Assembly: GCF_000442255.1 (NCBI RefSeq)
Contig: NZ_KE557274.1
Span: 350,639-387,715, forward strand
Direction of reading: 5' to 3'
From: Salipiger mucosus DSM 16094
GTDB taxonomy: Bacteria; Pseudomonadota; Alphaproteobacteria; Rhodobacterales; Rhodobacteraceae
DNA length: 37,077 nt
Shown here: positions 7,294-15,786 of the stretch, piece after piece
Layout: each line of letters opens with the position of its first letter
Numbering within the stretch: the stretch's first letter is position 1
Made by a program: the position numbers and the translations under genes
The notes under the pieces: model-generated
What the model saw: the letters and a program-made list of their open reading frames with translations, nothing else
Databases searched by the model: none
What the model was told of the DNA's origin: nothing

Positions 7294-8504
7294 ATAAAGA
7301 AGAGCAGACAAGCCGCCTGGAATCGTTTTTCGGTTCCGGCTTCCGGGTATACCGAAAGACCGCGTTCCTGGCGAACCTGAGCCTGGCGGCTGCGGTCGCG
7401 TATACGGTTGGGGGACACTTCGCTGAGTCCGAACTCGACTACGCCCGCGCCTTGCCGGCGGATCCTGAAATCGATGTCGCGGCACCCGCAAAGGTCCCGC
7501 ATCTTCCCAACCGCGCGGCGCCGACGTTGCGCACCCCGACAGATCCGTACGCGGGTCCTCCCGACATGCCGAGCAAACCGGCCGCGGGCGGCTTCCATTA
7601 CCAGGACTTCCAAGGGGTGCTGGCGAATTCCATGCGCGTGAGCCATGCGGTGGCCGGCTCGGGGGTCATCATTCCCGAGGTCACCCCCGACATGTTCGAT
7701 ATCCCCGACGGATACATCGACCGCGAGACCCATGATGCCATCGAGCGGGCCGCCGATCTGACCGGCGTGCCGAAAGGGGTCCTCTATGCTTTCGCATCCA
7801 AGGAGAGCAATTTCGTGAAAACGGCCTCCGCCCCCACAAGCTCGGCGCAGGGGCTCATGCAGTTCACGAAGGGAACCTGGCGCAACACGATCAAGAAGCT
7901 GGGGCCGGCCTTCGGGTTCGACCGCGAGGCCCGCGAAATCCACGGTCAGGGAGCGAAGACCTGGTTCGCCTCCGCGTCCTCGGCAAGACGGATCCTGAAA
8001 ATGCGCGACGACGTTCACGATGCCGCGCTGCTGGCCGCGGCCCTGATGCTGGACGATCAGAAGACCGTGACCAGCGAAATCGGCCGCGATCTCGAGCTCG
8101 ACGAGTACTACGTCACCCACTTCCTCGGTTCCGGTAACGCCTCGGTGTTCCTGAAAAACCTGGACCGCAATCCGCACGCTCACGTGAACACCGTCCGGTC
8201 GATGTGGAAGCCCATCCAGGCAAACCGGTCGATATTCATCAAGAACGGCCGCTACCGGACTTTCGACGAGACGATGGACTGGTTCTCTTCGGTCATGAGC
8301 AAGCGGATCGCCTACTTCACGCTGAAGTATGATCGCGAGAACACCGAGCACATGCGGTTCGCGACCGATTATGCGCGGAAGCTCGGCCTGCTCGAGGAAC
8401 ACGACCCCGCCTCGGTTCTCGAGGCGCGCAAGGCCGAGGAGGATGACGAGCCAGCCGTCATCGCGCGGAACGATGCTCCCGCCTTCCATAGGCCAGGGTA
8501 CTGA
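7290..8504 (+). CDS. Membrane-anchored lytic transglycosylase (SLT domain)
   Basis: The 404-residue product has one N-terminal hydrophobic segment at about residues 28-45 and a Pro/Ala-rich linker. An SLT-type catalytic domain follows, with the Glu of ASKESNF and the downstream motif SAQGLMQFTKGTW at about residues 185-205. Such enzymes cleave peptidoglycan glycan strands, either in cell-wall turnover or to let secretion systems and phage through the wall. A C-terminal about 200-residue region of unknown fold follows. The last 16 codons (VIARNDAPAFHRPGY) lie within the 53-bp repeat shared with 13888-13940, so the natural C-terminus may have been replaced. The ATG overlaps the stop of the preceding small frame. 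Confidence 0.8.
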   Translation: MNKEEQTSRLESFFGSGFRVYRKTAFLANLSLAAAVAYTVGGHFAESELDYARALPADPEIDVAAPAKVPHLPNRAAPTLRTPTDPYAGPPDMPSKPAAGGFHYQDFQGVLANSMRVSHAVAGSGVIIPEVTPDMFDIPDGYIDRETHDAIERAADLTGVPKGVLYAFASKESNFVKTASAPTSSAQGLMQFTKGTWRNTIKKLGPAFGFDREAREIHGQGAKTWFASASSARRILKMRDDVHDAALLAAALMLDDQKTVTSEIGRDLELDEYYVTHFLGSGNASVFLKNLDRNPHAHVNTVRSMWKPIQANRSIFIKNGRYRTFDETMDWFSSVMSKRIAYFTLKYDRENTEHMRFATDYARKLGLLEEHDPASVLEARKAEEDDEPAVIARNDAPAFHRPGY

Positions 8505-8508
8505 GCGG
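8456..8508 (+). repeat. 53-bp direct repeat, left copy
   Basis: Matches 13888-13940 at 52 of 53 positions; the single difference is T versus C in CCGCCTTCC/CCGCCTCCC. It contains the 3' end and stop codon of the transglycosylase gene. The two copies bracket the LysR-TRAP-amidohydrolase module, as att sites or recombining dispersed repeats would. Confidence 0.85.
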
Positions 8509-8555
8509 CGTCGTGCAGGCATTCCTTTTTTGTGCCCTGGCGTGAGGTGCGCACC

Positions 8556-9452
8556 TCAAATAAGGCGTGCATATGCCTGCCGCATCGTTGCTACAAAGGC
8601 CCTGACAGGCGTGCGCTCTGGTCGCGAGGCAAGCTGCGTAACCGTCAGGCTGAGGGACAGAGGATGTGACAGCGGCAATACGCGCATTGTTGTCCGGTCA
8701 ATCGAGCTCGCCGAGATATGATCGACGACCGCGCAAGCACCGGCAGCCCGGGCGAGGCTGACGGCAAAGGGGATGCTGAGGGCCGTGAGACGCTGTCGGG
8801 GAACGATTCCGCGCCTGGACAGCTCCGCAGAAATCAGGGCCCCGAGTGGCGCGTGGATATTGTGGTTGACGAAATCCTCTCCCTCCAGCCAAGCAAGATC
8901 GAAGGTGGCTTCTTTGGATCTCGGGTGATCGACCGGCAACACCGCCATGAGAGGCATGCTGCCGATTTTCCATTGAGTCAGTTCCGGGCGGTTTTCCCAG
9001 GCGCCACCCACGGCCAGATCGATGGACCCCTCGCGCAACGCTGGAAGCTGCTGGCTCTGCCTGCCGGCATCTACGACGATCTCCAAGTCAGGAAAATCGC
9101 GGTAAAGTCGCCCGACCGCCTCGGCCAGCACCGTCCCGGACAGTGCGGCGGTGCCCATGATCCGGAGCGCCTCCTGCTGGCCGCGCCGGATCGATTCAAC
9201 CGATTGTTCGATCTGGCTGAGCCTTTCAAACAGGCCACCAGATTCGGCATAGAGGCGCTGTGCCTCCCAAGTCGGCTCTAGTCGGCCCGAGATATTGCGG
9301 AAAAGGACAACCCCCAGCTCGTCCTCAAAGATCTGCAGATGACGGCTGACCGTGGGCTGGGATAGGCGCATGCGCCGTGCTGCAGCGCTGACACTGTCGG
9401 TCTCGAAGACAGAGCGAAATACCTGAAGCCGGTGAAGATTGATGCCGTCCAT
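8556..9452 (-). CDS. LysR-family transcriptional regulator
   Basis: The 298-residue product has an N-terminal winged helix-turn-helix (LQVFRSVFETDSVSAAARRM and LSQPTVSRHLQIFEDELG, residues 6-45) and a C-terminal type-2 periplasmic-binding-fold effector domain. The ATG at 9452 is chosen over an upstream in-frame start at 9506 because CGGAGA lies 6 nt before it. It is divergent from the TRAP transporter/amidohydrolase operon across a 216-nt gap with dyad symmetry, the classic LysR arrangement. It probably activates that operon in response to the transported substrate or its hydrolysis product. The ligand is unknown. Confidence 0.92.
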   Translation of the reverse strand: MDGINLHRLQVFRSVFETDSVSAAARRMRLSQPTVSRHLQIFEDELGVVLFRNISGRLEPTWEAQRLYAESGGLFERLSQIEQSVESIRRGQQEALRIMGTAALSGTVLAEAVGRLYRDFPDLEIVVDAGRQSQQLPALREGSIDLAVGGAWENRPELTQWKIGSMPLMAVLPVDHPRSKEATFDLAWLEGEDFVNHNIHAPLGALISAELSRRGIVPRQRLTALSIPFAVSLARAAGACAVVDHISASSIDRTTMRVLPLSHPLSLSLTVTQLASRPERTPVRAFVATMRQAYARLI

Positions 9453-9539
9453 GTGGTCTCCGTTTGCCTGAATTTTAGACGTTTGCAGGTGCGCGGCCGC
9501 AGGCAATCTCTTCTCCTGTTAGTTTGCCAACCCGGAATT

Positions 9540-9601
9540 CAGGCCGGGCCTGCGGCGATTTTCCTGCAGGTTCCTGCCAAGCCATAGCTCATGCGTATGG
9601 C
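9540..9601. promoter_or_regulatory. Candidate LysR operator region
   Basis: Two dyads lie in the divergent gap: CAGGCCGGGCCTG (9540-9552, a perfect 13-nt palindrome) and GCCATA-N9-TATGGC (9581-9601). The second has the LysR-type shape, short arms separated by about one helical turn, and sits 67 nt upstream of the TRAP permease start. Not verified against any known site. Confidence 0.45.
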
Positions 9602-9668
9602 TCGCGCAAAATTTATCGTATTGCCTATAAGGCTCGGGTTGAATTGTTTCCCCCGAAAGGAGACATCG

Positions 9669-10952
9669 ATGCCAATCTTACCGTTCCTCTTCCTGTTCGC
9701 GACGTTGCTTTCGGGCTCTGCCATCGCCTATTTCGTAGGCGGCGCGACCATCATCGGTTTTTTCACCCAAGACCAGGCACGCTATCTTGCTGCGCTGCCG
9801 CAACGCGCCATGAGCCAGCTCGACGTCTTCGCTTTCCTGGCTATGCCTCTGTTCATCCTGACGGGAGAACTGATGAACCGCGGCGGGGTGACTCAGGCGC
9901 TGATCCGTTTCAGCCTGTCGATGCTTGGACGCTTCAAGGGCGGAATGGCGCATGTGAACATCATGACGTCGGTGTTCTTCGCGGGCATATCCGGCTCTGC
10001 CACGGCCGATGCGGCTGCGCTCGGCAACACTCTGGTGCCAGAGATGGAGCGGCAGGGCTATTCGCGTGACTACGCCACTGCGATCACCGCAGCCTCGTCG
10101 ATCATTGGGCCGATCATCCCGCCGTCGATCATCCTGATCTTCTACGGAGCGCTGCTCAACACTTCTGTCGTGGCTCTCTTTGCCGCAGGCGTGGTGCCGG
10201 GACTGCTGCTGGCCGGCGTCTTGATGGTTGTGAATGCCTTCATGGCGCACCGCCATGGATACCCGGGCGGCAAGGGATCCGAGATCCCGCCATTCTGGTC
10301 GTCGCTCTTAACGGCTCTACCCGCTCTCTCGCTGCCGGTGATCATCCTGTCGGGCATCCTCTTCGGCTTCATGACGCCTGCGGAAGCTGCGGGGGTGGCT
10401 TCCATCGCGGCGCAGGCCGTGGGGATGTTCTACGGCAAGCTGACCCTGCAAGACATTTATGAGGCGCTGAACCGCACGGTGATGCTGTCGGGCGCTGTCT
10501 TCATCATCTTGGTAGCAGTGGCGACCTTCGGCTACCTAACCTCGGTTGAGCAGCTGCCACGCAAACTCGCCGAGTTGATCGGGGACATCGGACTCAACGC
10601 GACCGGCTACATGATCGTGCTCAACCTGATTTTCCTGCTCGCCGGCATGATCATGGATGTGAAGGCCGCCGTCGCGCTGCTCGGCCCGCTATTGATCCCG
10701 CCGGCCATCGCTCTCGGCGTCGACCCGGTGCACATGGGCATCCTCGTTGGTTTCAACCTCACCGTGGGTTTGCTGACTCCCCCGTTGGGCGGCGTGCTGC
10801 TGATCCTCTCGACCGTGGTCGACATCGGTTACTGGCGCCTCGTGCGGGCCACACTGCCCTTCTTGATCGTCGAGCTGATCCTTTTGGGAATGCTGATCTA
10901 CATCCCAGCGATCTCTCTGACCCTGCCGAGATACCTCGGCCTCATGAACTGA
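9669..10952 (+). CDS. dctM: TRAP transporter large permease (DctM type)
   Basis: The 427-residue integral membrane protein has about 12 hydrophobic segments and typical DctM signatures (ISGSATADAAALG, SSIIGPIIPPSIILI, and GFNLTVGLLTPPLGGVL near the C-terminus). It forms the transport channel of a Na+-coupled tripartite (TRAP) importer, here with the binding protein and small permease encoded downstream. The ATG at 9669 follows AAAGGAGACATCG. Gene order M-P-Q with the amidohydrolase last suggests one transcript activated by the divergent LysR protein. The substrate class is probably an organic acid or an N-acyl amino acid, inferred from the neighbour. Confidence 0.95.
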   Translation: MPILPFLFLFATLLSGSAIAYFVGGATIIGFFTQDQARYLAALPQRAMSQLDVFAFLAMPLFILTGELMNRGGVTQALIRFSLSMLGRFKGGMAHVNIMTSVFFAGISGSATADAAALGNTLVPEMERQGYSRDYATAITAASSIIGPIIPPSIILIFYGALLNTSVVALFAAGVVPGLLLAGVLMVVNAFMAHRHGYPGGKGSEIPPFWSSLLTALPALSLPVIILSGILFGFMTPAEAAGVASIAAQAVGMFYGKLTLQDIYEALNRTVMLSGAVFIILVAVATFGYLTSVEQLPRKLAELIGDIGLNATGYMIVLNLIFLLAGMIMDVKAAVALLGPLLIPPAIALGVDPVHMGILVGFNLTVGLLTPPLGGVLLILSTVVDIGYWRLVRATLPFLIVELILLGMLIYIPAISLTLPRYLGLMN

Positions 10953-10974
10953 CCTCACCAACAGGAGAACACAG

Positions 10975-11949
10975 ATGAAAAAGACCCTTCTCGCCGCCTC
11001 CGTGAGCCTTGCAGCGCTATCCGGTACCGCCGCTCAGGCAATGGACGACGTGATCGTCGCCTTTGCCGGGACCGAGGACCTACAGAACGACGCGGAATAT
11101 GTCTTCATCCATGCCTTCGCCGAAAGCTTGGAGGATCATGGTGTCAACGTGATCGTTCATCCCTCCAACACAATGGGCAAGGAGAGCGACCGTTTCGACC
11201 AAACCTCCCAGGGACTGATCTCCGTCAACATCGGGAACGGCGGCTCGTTGATGAAGGCTTCCAAGTGGGCGTCGACCCTCTTCCTGCCGTTTCTGACCTC
11301 AGACGAGGCTTCCTTCGACCGCTTGGTCGAGGAAAGCGATGCGCTGGAGCGCATCAACGAGGAGGCCTCGCGGCTCGGCATCAAGGTTGCCGGCTTCGCA
11401 ATGCGCGGCGGCACCCTCGGCCTGTTCAACACGCAAAAGCCCGTCACGACCCTCGCGGACGTGAGCGATATGCGCCTGCGCGCCCAGAACGGAGACCAGG
11501 TGACCTTCATGTCCGAATGGGGCGCCAAACCCACCGTCGTCAGCTGGGCGGAGACGCCGAACGCGCTGCAGACAGGCGTTGCAGTGGGGCACTTCAATCC
11601 GCCCTCGACAGTCGTGGCCGCTGGCCAGGTCGAGCTGCTTGACTACTTCACCCCGCTGGACGCCGGCCCCGTCCCAAAGGTCATCATGCTGTCGGACGAC
11701 TGGTACTCTTTCCTGACGGAGGAAGAACAGGTCTGGGTCGATGACGCAATCGCCGACGGCATCGCGGTGAATCGCGCATGGGCGCTGGAGCAGGCCTCTT
11801 ACTTCGAGCAGAAGATCCTGGAAGGTGGGGTCGAGATCACGCCCCTGGCAGAGGGGGAACGCGCCAAGTTCATCGAGGCCTCGCGCTCAGTCTGGAACCA
11901 GATCGTGCCTCAGAAAGACGTCGACTACATCTCCAAGTTCGTCGACTGA
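10975..11949 (+). CDS. dctP: TRAP transporter substrate-binding protein (DctP type)
   Basis: The 324-residue periplasmic protein has a Sec signal peptide (MKKTLLAASVSLAALSG...AQA, cleavage probably after residue 22). The body has DctP-like features: HPSNTMGKESDRFDQTSQG early, the hinge region SDMRLRAQNG, and AETPNALQTGVAVGHFNPPS, where the conserved central region binds the ligand carboxylate. It captures the solute and delivers it to the DctQM membrane pair. The ATG follows ACAGGAGAACACAG, 22 nt after the permease stop. The ligand cannot be assigned from sequence alone. Confidence 0.93.
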   Translation: MKKTLLAASVSLAALSGTAAQAMDDVIVAFAGTEDLQNDAEYVFIHAFAESLEDHGVNVIVHPSNTMGKESDRFDQTSQGLISVNIGNGGSLMKASKWASTLFLPFLTSDEASFDRLVEESDALERINEEASRLGIKVAGFAMRGGTLGLFNTQKPVTTLADVSDMRLRAQNGDQVTFMSEWGAKPTVVSWAETPNALQTGVAVGHFNPPSTVVAAGQVELLDYFTPLDAGPVPKVIMLSDDWYSFLTEEEQVWVDDAIADGIAVNRAWALEQASYFEQKILEGGVEITPLAEGERAKFIEASRSVWNQIVPQKDVDYISKFVD

Positions 11950-12019
11950 TCCGCGCACCCCGGGGGCACGGTTCCTTGCCCTGCCCCCATCCTACAGTTC
12001 CTTCCCGCCGGAGGCTGAC

Positions 12020-12577
12020 ATGACTTCCATTGCAACCTTCCTTGACCGACTTAGCCGCGGTATCGACCGCGTGCTGCGCTTGGTTGCCCTCGTCGGCCTG
12101 GTGCTGATGGTGGCCTTTATCGCCCTGCAGGTGGTGGCCCGCTACGGCTTTGCAGCGCCACCCGCCTGGACTGAAGAGGCCGCGCGCTATGCGATGGTCT
12201 GGGTTGGTCTGCTAGGGTCATCGATCTCGTTCCGGGCCGGGTTCGACCCGAAGTTGGTCAATCTGCCAGCGGCCCTGCCGCGTCCGGTGCTAGCCCTGGG
12301 TGCGATGCTGCGCGGTGCCGCAGTGGTCGTCTTCCTCGGTCCGATACTGTTCTATTGCTTCTACGGACCTGGGCTGAACCCGGCCCGTTCCTTCCTTGCA
12401 CGCAACCTCTACACCACGGCCGAGACCTTCGACATGCCGACAATCTTCGTCGCCGTGACCGTCCCTATCTTCATCATCGCCATCTTCCTGCATGGCCTGG
12501 CGCACTGTGCGCGCGGGTTTGCAAGGCCGTTGGCAAGAACTTCCGAAAGACCCGCCAATGTCTCCGATCACGCCTGA
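12020..12577 (+). CDS. dctQ: TRAP transporter small permease (DctQ type)
   Basis: The 185-residue protein has four hydrophobic segments, as in DctQ subunits, and the family-typical loop PPAWTEEAARYAMVW after the second segment. It pairs with DctM in the membrane. The ATG at 12020 is preferred (CCGGAGGCTGAC just upstream) over longer in-frame starts that overlap the binding-protein gene. Its last 20 nt overlap the start of the amidohydrolase gene, indicating translational coupling. The C-terminus is a soluble, arginine-containing tail. Confidence 0.9.
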   Translation: MTSIATFLDRLSRGIDRVLRLVALVGLVLMVAFIALQVVARYGFAAPPAWTEEAARYAMVWVGLLGSSISFRAGFDPKLVNLPAALPRPVLALGAMLRGAAVVVFLGPILFYCFYGPGLNPARSFLARNLYTTAETFDMPTIFVAVTVPIFIIAIFLHGLAHCARGFARPLARTSERPANVSDHA

Positions 12578-13754
12578 TACCCTGCGCGCCGACAAAGACT
12601 TCATCGACCGCTTGACCGCTTTGCGCCAAGACATCCACCGCCACCCCGAAACCGCCTTCGAGGAACACCGGACTTCGCAAATCGTCGCTGACCGGCTGAC
12701 TGAGCTGGGGATCGAGATCCATCGTGGCCTAGGTGGCACCGGAGTGGTCGGAACCCTGAAAGGCAAGCGCCCCGGCCAACGGGTGATCGCACTACGCGCC
12801 GACATGGATGCGCTCTTCATCGAGGAACAGACCGGGCTGCCCTATTCCTCAGAAGTGCCGGGCAAGATGCATGCCTGCGGCCACGACGGTCACACCGCCA
12901 TGCTTCTCGGCGCAGCCGAGAAGCTGGCCTCCAATCCCGACTTCGCCGGTACCGTGAATTTCATCTTCCAGCCCGCCGAAGAGGGCCTGGGTGGTGCACG
13001 TGTGATGATCGAGGACGGTCTCTTCGACCTTTTTCCCTGCGACGCGATTTACGGCATTCACAATGGTCCGAAAGAGCCCCTGGGCCGGGTGCAGACGCGT
13101 CCGGGCGCCTTCATGGCCGCAGGCGACACCTGGGAAGTGATCTTCGAGGGTACGGGCGGGCATGGCGCCATGCCCCATGCCGCCACCGATCCCACCGTAC
13201 CCGCGGGACAGTTCATCGCCAGCCTTTCGCAGATCATCTCTCGCAAGGTGCCGTCGACTGACCCGGCGGTAATCTCGGTCGGGCATATCGATGGGGGGGA
13301 CTACAACAGCCCCAACATCATCCCGGCGAGTGTTGTTGTGCGTGGAACCGCGCGCTCCTACCGGGCCGAGGTGCGCGACATCTTAGAAAACACCATCGGC
13401 GCTTTCGCCACCAGCTGTGCGGCACCGCATGACGTCAGCGCGAAGCTGATCTATACCCGCCGCTATCCACCGCTGGTGAACACCAAGGCTGAGGTCGAAA
13501 ATGCGGTTTCGGCTGCGACCGCTATTGTCGGTGAGCCACTTGTCGACCCGAAGGCGCCTCTTGCCGGTGGCTCAGAGGATTTCTCATTCATGCTGGAAAA
13601 GATCCCTGGCGCCTATGTCATGATCGGCAACGGGGACGGTCCGAACGCCGCTTTTGTGCATACGCCCGCGTATGATTTCAATGATGCGCTGATCCCGTTC
13701 GGCGTGGCCTACTGGGTGAGCCTAGTTGCCATCGAGCTGGGGGACCGAACCTGA
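12558..13754 (+). CDS. M20-family amidohydrolase (hippurate/IAA-amino-acid hydrolase-like)
   Basis: The 398-residue metal-dependent hydrolase has the M20D motif set: RRHPETAFEEH-like start (RHPETAFEEH, about residue 28), the metal-binding HACGHDGHTAMLLGAA at 105-120, the glutamate pair in QPAEEGLGGARVMIEDGLF, the dimerisation-domain motif GTGGHGAMPH, and the C-terminal GGSEDFSFML. Relatives cleave the amide bond of N-acyl amino acids such as hippurate or indoleacetyl-amino acids. No signal peptide is present, so it is cytoplasmic and acts after uptake. It overlaps the small TRAP permease gene by 20 nt, strongly suggesting that the TRAP system imports its substrate. Confidence 0.92.
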   Translation: MSPITPDTLRADKDFIDRLTALRQDIHRHPETAFEEHRTSQIVADRLTELGIEIHRGLGGTGVVGTLKGKRPGQRVIALRADMDALFIEEQTGLPYSSEVPGKMHACGHDGHTAMLLGAAEKLASNPDFAGTVNFIFQPAEEGLGGARVMIEDGLFDLFPCDAIYGIHNGPKEPLGRVQTRPGAFMAAGDTWEVIFEGTGGHGAMPHAATDPTVPAGQFIASLSQIISRKVPSTDPAVISVGHIDGGDYNSPNIIPASVVVRGTARSYRAEVRDILENTIGAFATSCAAPHDVSAKLIYTRRYPPLVNTKAEVENAVSAATAIVGEPLVDPKAPLAGGSEDFSFMLEKIPGAYVMIGNGDGPNAAFVHTPAYDFNDALIPFGVAYWVSLVAIELGDRT

Positions 13755-13887
13755 ACACAGTCTCTAAGTTCGGCACGAAGGGCGGACAGCTACCGTTCGC
13801 TGCACAGGTCACGCTTGGCATTGATGCACAGTTGCTTGCCTGTCGCGCCGGCCCCCCTCGGAGCCTACTTGGCGCAGGAGGCTGGTG

Positions 13888-13940
13888 CGTCATCGCGCGG
13901 AACGATGCTCCCGCCTCCCATAGGCCAGGGTACTGAGCGG
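13888..13940 (+). repeat. 53-bp direct repeat, right copy
   Basis: Second copy of the 8456-8508 sequence with one mismatch. The same reading frame (VIARNDAPASHRPGY, stop) is kept, but no gene leads into it here. It marks the right border of the TRAP/amidohydrolase module. Confidence 0.85.
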
Positions 13941-13968
13941 TCCCGCGGAAATTCAAACTGCCATCCGC

Positions 13969-14004
13969 CGCCGCGCAGGCGAGGAAGCAATCGCCTGCGC
14001 GGCG
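13969..14004 (+). terminator. Strong hairpin, terminator-like
   Basis: Perfect 14-bp arms CGCCGCGCAGGCGA (13969-13982) and TCGCCTGCGCGGCG (13991-14004) enclose an 8-nt loop and are followed by AATTTT. It could terminate the amidohydrolase operon, 215 nt downstream of its stop, or be an element end. The short T-run makes intrinsic termination plausible but not certain. Confidence 0.55.
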
Positions 14005-14067
14005 AATTTTGCGATTTATCAGTGTGTTGCGGCAAAGTATACCTCTCGAGGATACTCGGGGGTACTT

Positions 14068-14391
14068 TTGCGGATGCCCTCTCGTTTGCGTCGTTCGCCT
14101 TCTTTCGTAGTGGCGTCGCCGACTTTGGGCCGAAGTGACGTCCTGCGGATTCAAAGCCTTCTGCGCCAGGCGATACTCTACCTTATGGCCCGGGACGGCA
14201 TAGACTTCACTCCGTTTGCTATCGACACACGGCGTGACCTGGTTCCGGACGAAAAGACACCGAGCAAAGGTGCGGTGCAGAAAGCTCTCGATGCCCTACG
14301 CGACAAGGGACTGATTTGGCGACCTGGCTTCGGACAGTACGTCATCGAGAGCGCGGAGCTGACACAGGCTCTGCGGGAGTCGTCTCCGTGA
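14068..14391 (+). CDS. Hypothetical winged-helix-like protein, possible 3' gene remnant
   Basis: A frame of about 107 residues from a TTG at 14068, or 105 from the ATG at 14074. From about residue 42 it looks like a winged helix: LLRQAILYLMARDGIDF, then KGAVQKALDALRDKGLIWR and a beta hairpin PGFGQYVIES. This resembles the C-terminal wHTH tail of some AAA-type ATPases. The first 40 residues are Arg/Ser-rich and unconvincing. The frame stays open upstream through the hairpin to 13924. I think it is the 3' end of a gene cut at the border of the repeat-bounded island. Function unassigned. Confidence 0.45.
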   Translation: MRMPSRLRRSPSFVVASPTLGRSDVLRIQSLLRQAILYLMARDGIDFTPFAIDTRRDLVPDEKTPSKGAVQKALDALRDKGLIWRPGFGQYVIESAELTQALRESSP

Positions 14392-14493
14392 CCGGCGCTG
14401 ACATCGTCATCCCCATCGGCGTCTGGCAACCTTCACGCGGAACACCTACACCGGCGGGGAACCTTTTGCGGCGCAACTCGAGGAGACGATATC

Positions 14494-15648
14494 TTGCATT
14501 TTTTGAGATCGCTTGGCCCTGCCGTTGCCCGCGTCTCCGGCCTGGAAGCCATTCGGGCCGGGCTCGGAGCTCTGGTCGGACTGGGGCTGACCGGGCTGTT
14601 TCTGCTTTCTCCGGAAATTGACACCGAGCTCGGTCTCTATCTCGTTGCGCCATTCGGAGCCTCGTCCGTCCTGTTGTTCGCGGTACCGAACAGCCCACTG
14701 GCGCAGCCGTGGTCCGCGATTGTCGGCAACACGGTTGCAGCTCTCGTCGGGGTGGCCGTTTGTTTGACGGTCACGGATCCCGTCCTGAGGATTGCGCTGG
14801 CCGTCGGTCTCGCGATCACGGCCACCATATTGTGCCGGGCCGTCCATCCGCCGGCGGGCGCCGTTGCGATGACGGCCGCCATGTCGCCGGATGCGGTCGC
14901 CGAACTCGGCTTCTGGTTCGCACTCTCACCAATTGCTGTCGGGACGGCATTTCTTGTCATGGTCGCAACCGGCTACGCGCGCATCACGGGCCGGCACTAC
15001 CCGTTCAGGCAGTTCGACGATGCAAGCAGGCACGGGACAGAAGATCGGGACCCGGAAGAACGCCTGGGCCTTTCCGAAGACGAACTGACCGGAATTCTCG
15101 AGCGCTATAGCCAGTCATTCAACATCGGCGTCGAAGATCTGGCCCGACTGATTGGCGCCGCCGAGTTGCAGGTCGCGGCGCAGTCGACCGGCCCCTTGTC
15201 GGCTCAGGACATCATGTCCCGGAACCTCGTCACGGTTCGACAAGACACGGACATTGGAACGATTGCCGAGCTCTTCACGCGGCACAAGTTCACTTCCCTG
15301 CCGGTGGTGGATTCCGACGACAGGTTCCTCGGCGTCATTTTCCAGATGGATCTCATTGTTCAAACCCGGTCCGACGCCACCCGCCTCAAGCGCGGATACT
15401 GGCCCGCGCTCAAACGACTCCTGGACCGAGAGCGTGAAGCACCCACGAGAGCCGGCGACATCATGCGGGTTGCTTGTCCGCGCGCGACAACGGAAACACC
15501 CATTGGTGTTCTGCTCCACATGGTCGCCGATGGGGACACCGACGCAGTCCCCATCATCGAATACGGAAAGCCTGTCGGAATCGTCACCCGCACCGACATG
15601 CTCGCTGCCATGGCACGCCGCGTGGTCCACGCCGGTGCGGTGGGGTGA
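14494..15648 (+). CDS. HPP-family membrane protein with two CBS domains
   Basis: The 384-residue protein has an N-terminal HPP domain with about four to five membrane segments (residues 20-165), including the signature CRAVHPPAGAVAM. After a linker come two CBS domains (SAQDIMSRNLVTV at about 230 and AGDIMRVACPRAT at about 320, each with a GV/GIVTRTDML-type end). CBS pairs usually bind adenosyl ligands and gate membrane partners. HPP proteins have been linked to nitrite transport in chloroplasts and cyanobacteria, so anion transport is possible but unproven here. The start is a TTG at 14494 with GAGGAGACG 8 nt upstream. It is followed 138 bp later by an IS1182-type element. Confidence 0.85.
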   Translation: MHFLRSLGPAVARVSGLEAIRAGLGALVGLGLTGLFLLSPEIDTELGLYLVAPFGASSVLLFAVPNSPLAQPWSAIVGNTVAALVGVAVCLTVTDPVLRIALAVGLAITATILCRAVHPPAGAVAMTAAMSPDAVAELGFWFALSPIAVGTAFLVMVATGYARITGRHYPFRQFDDASRHGTEDRDPEERLGLSEDELTGILERYSQSFNIGVEDLARLIGAAELQVAAQSTGPLSAQDIMSRNLVTVRQDTDIGTIAELFTRHKFTSLPVVDSDDRFLGVIFQMDLIVQTRSDATRLKRGYWPALKRLLDREREAPTRAGDIMRVACPRATTETPIGVLLHMVADGDTDAVPIIEYGKPVGIVTRTDMLAAMARRVVHAGAVG

Positions 15649-15786
15649 CATCGTCCCCAACAGAAAAGGACGCCAATCGGCCCAGCCCTTTGCATTTCGT
15701 GGTGAAACTCGTGGCCAAGTTCCTTGTGGGCCTGACGCTTTGTCCGACAAAACTTCCCGAAAAAATCTTCGGGAGGCCTCCGCGCG

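Larger units (their letters stand above)
13755..14067. other. Intergenic segment with repeat and hairpin
   Basis: Between the amidohydrolase and the small winged-helix frame. It holds the right copy of the 53-bp repeat and the strong hairpin at 13969-14004. A minus-strand frame here resembles, from memory, a widely repeated spurious translation in related genomes and is not called as a gene. Confidence 0.6.

Noticed and set aside
7146-8522. 458-residue minus-strand frame opposite the transglycosylase
   Set aside because: Antisense shadow; the plus strand carries the SLT motifs and a coupled start.
13678-14154. 158-residue minus-strand frame containing the 53-bp repeat
   Set aside because: Overlaps the amidohydrolase 3' end and non-coding repeat; similar peptides appear wherever the repeat occurs.
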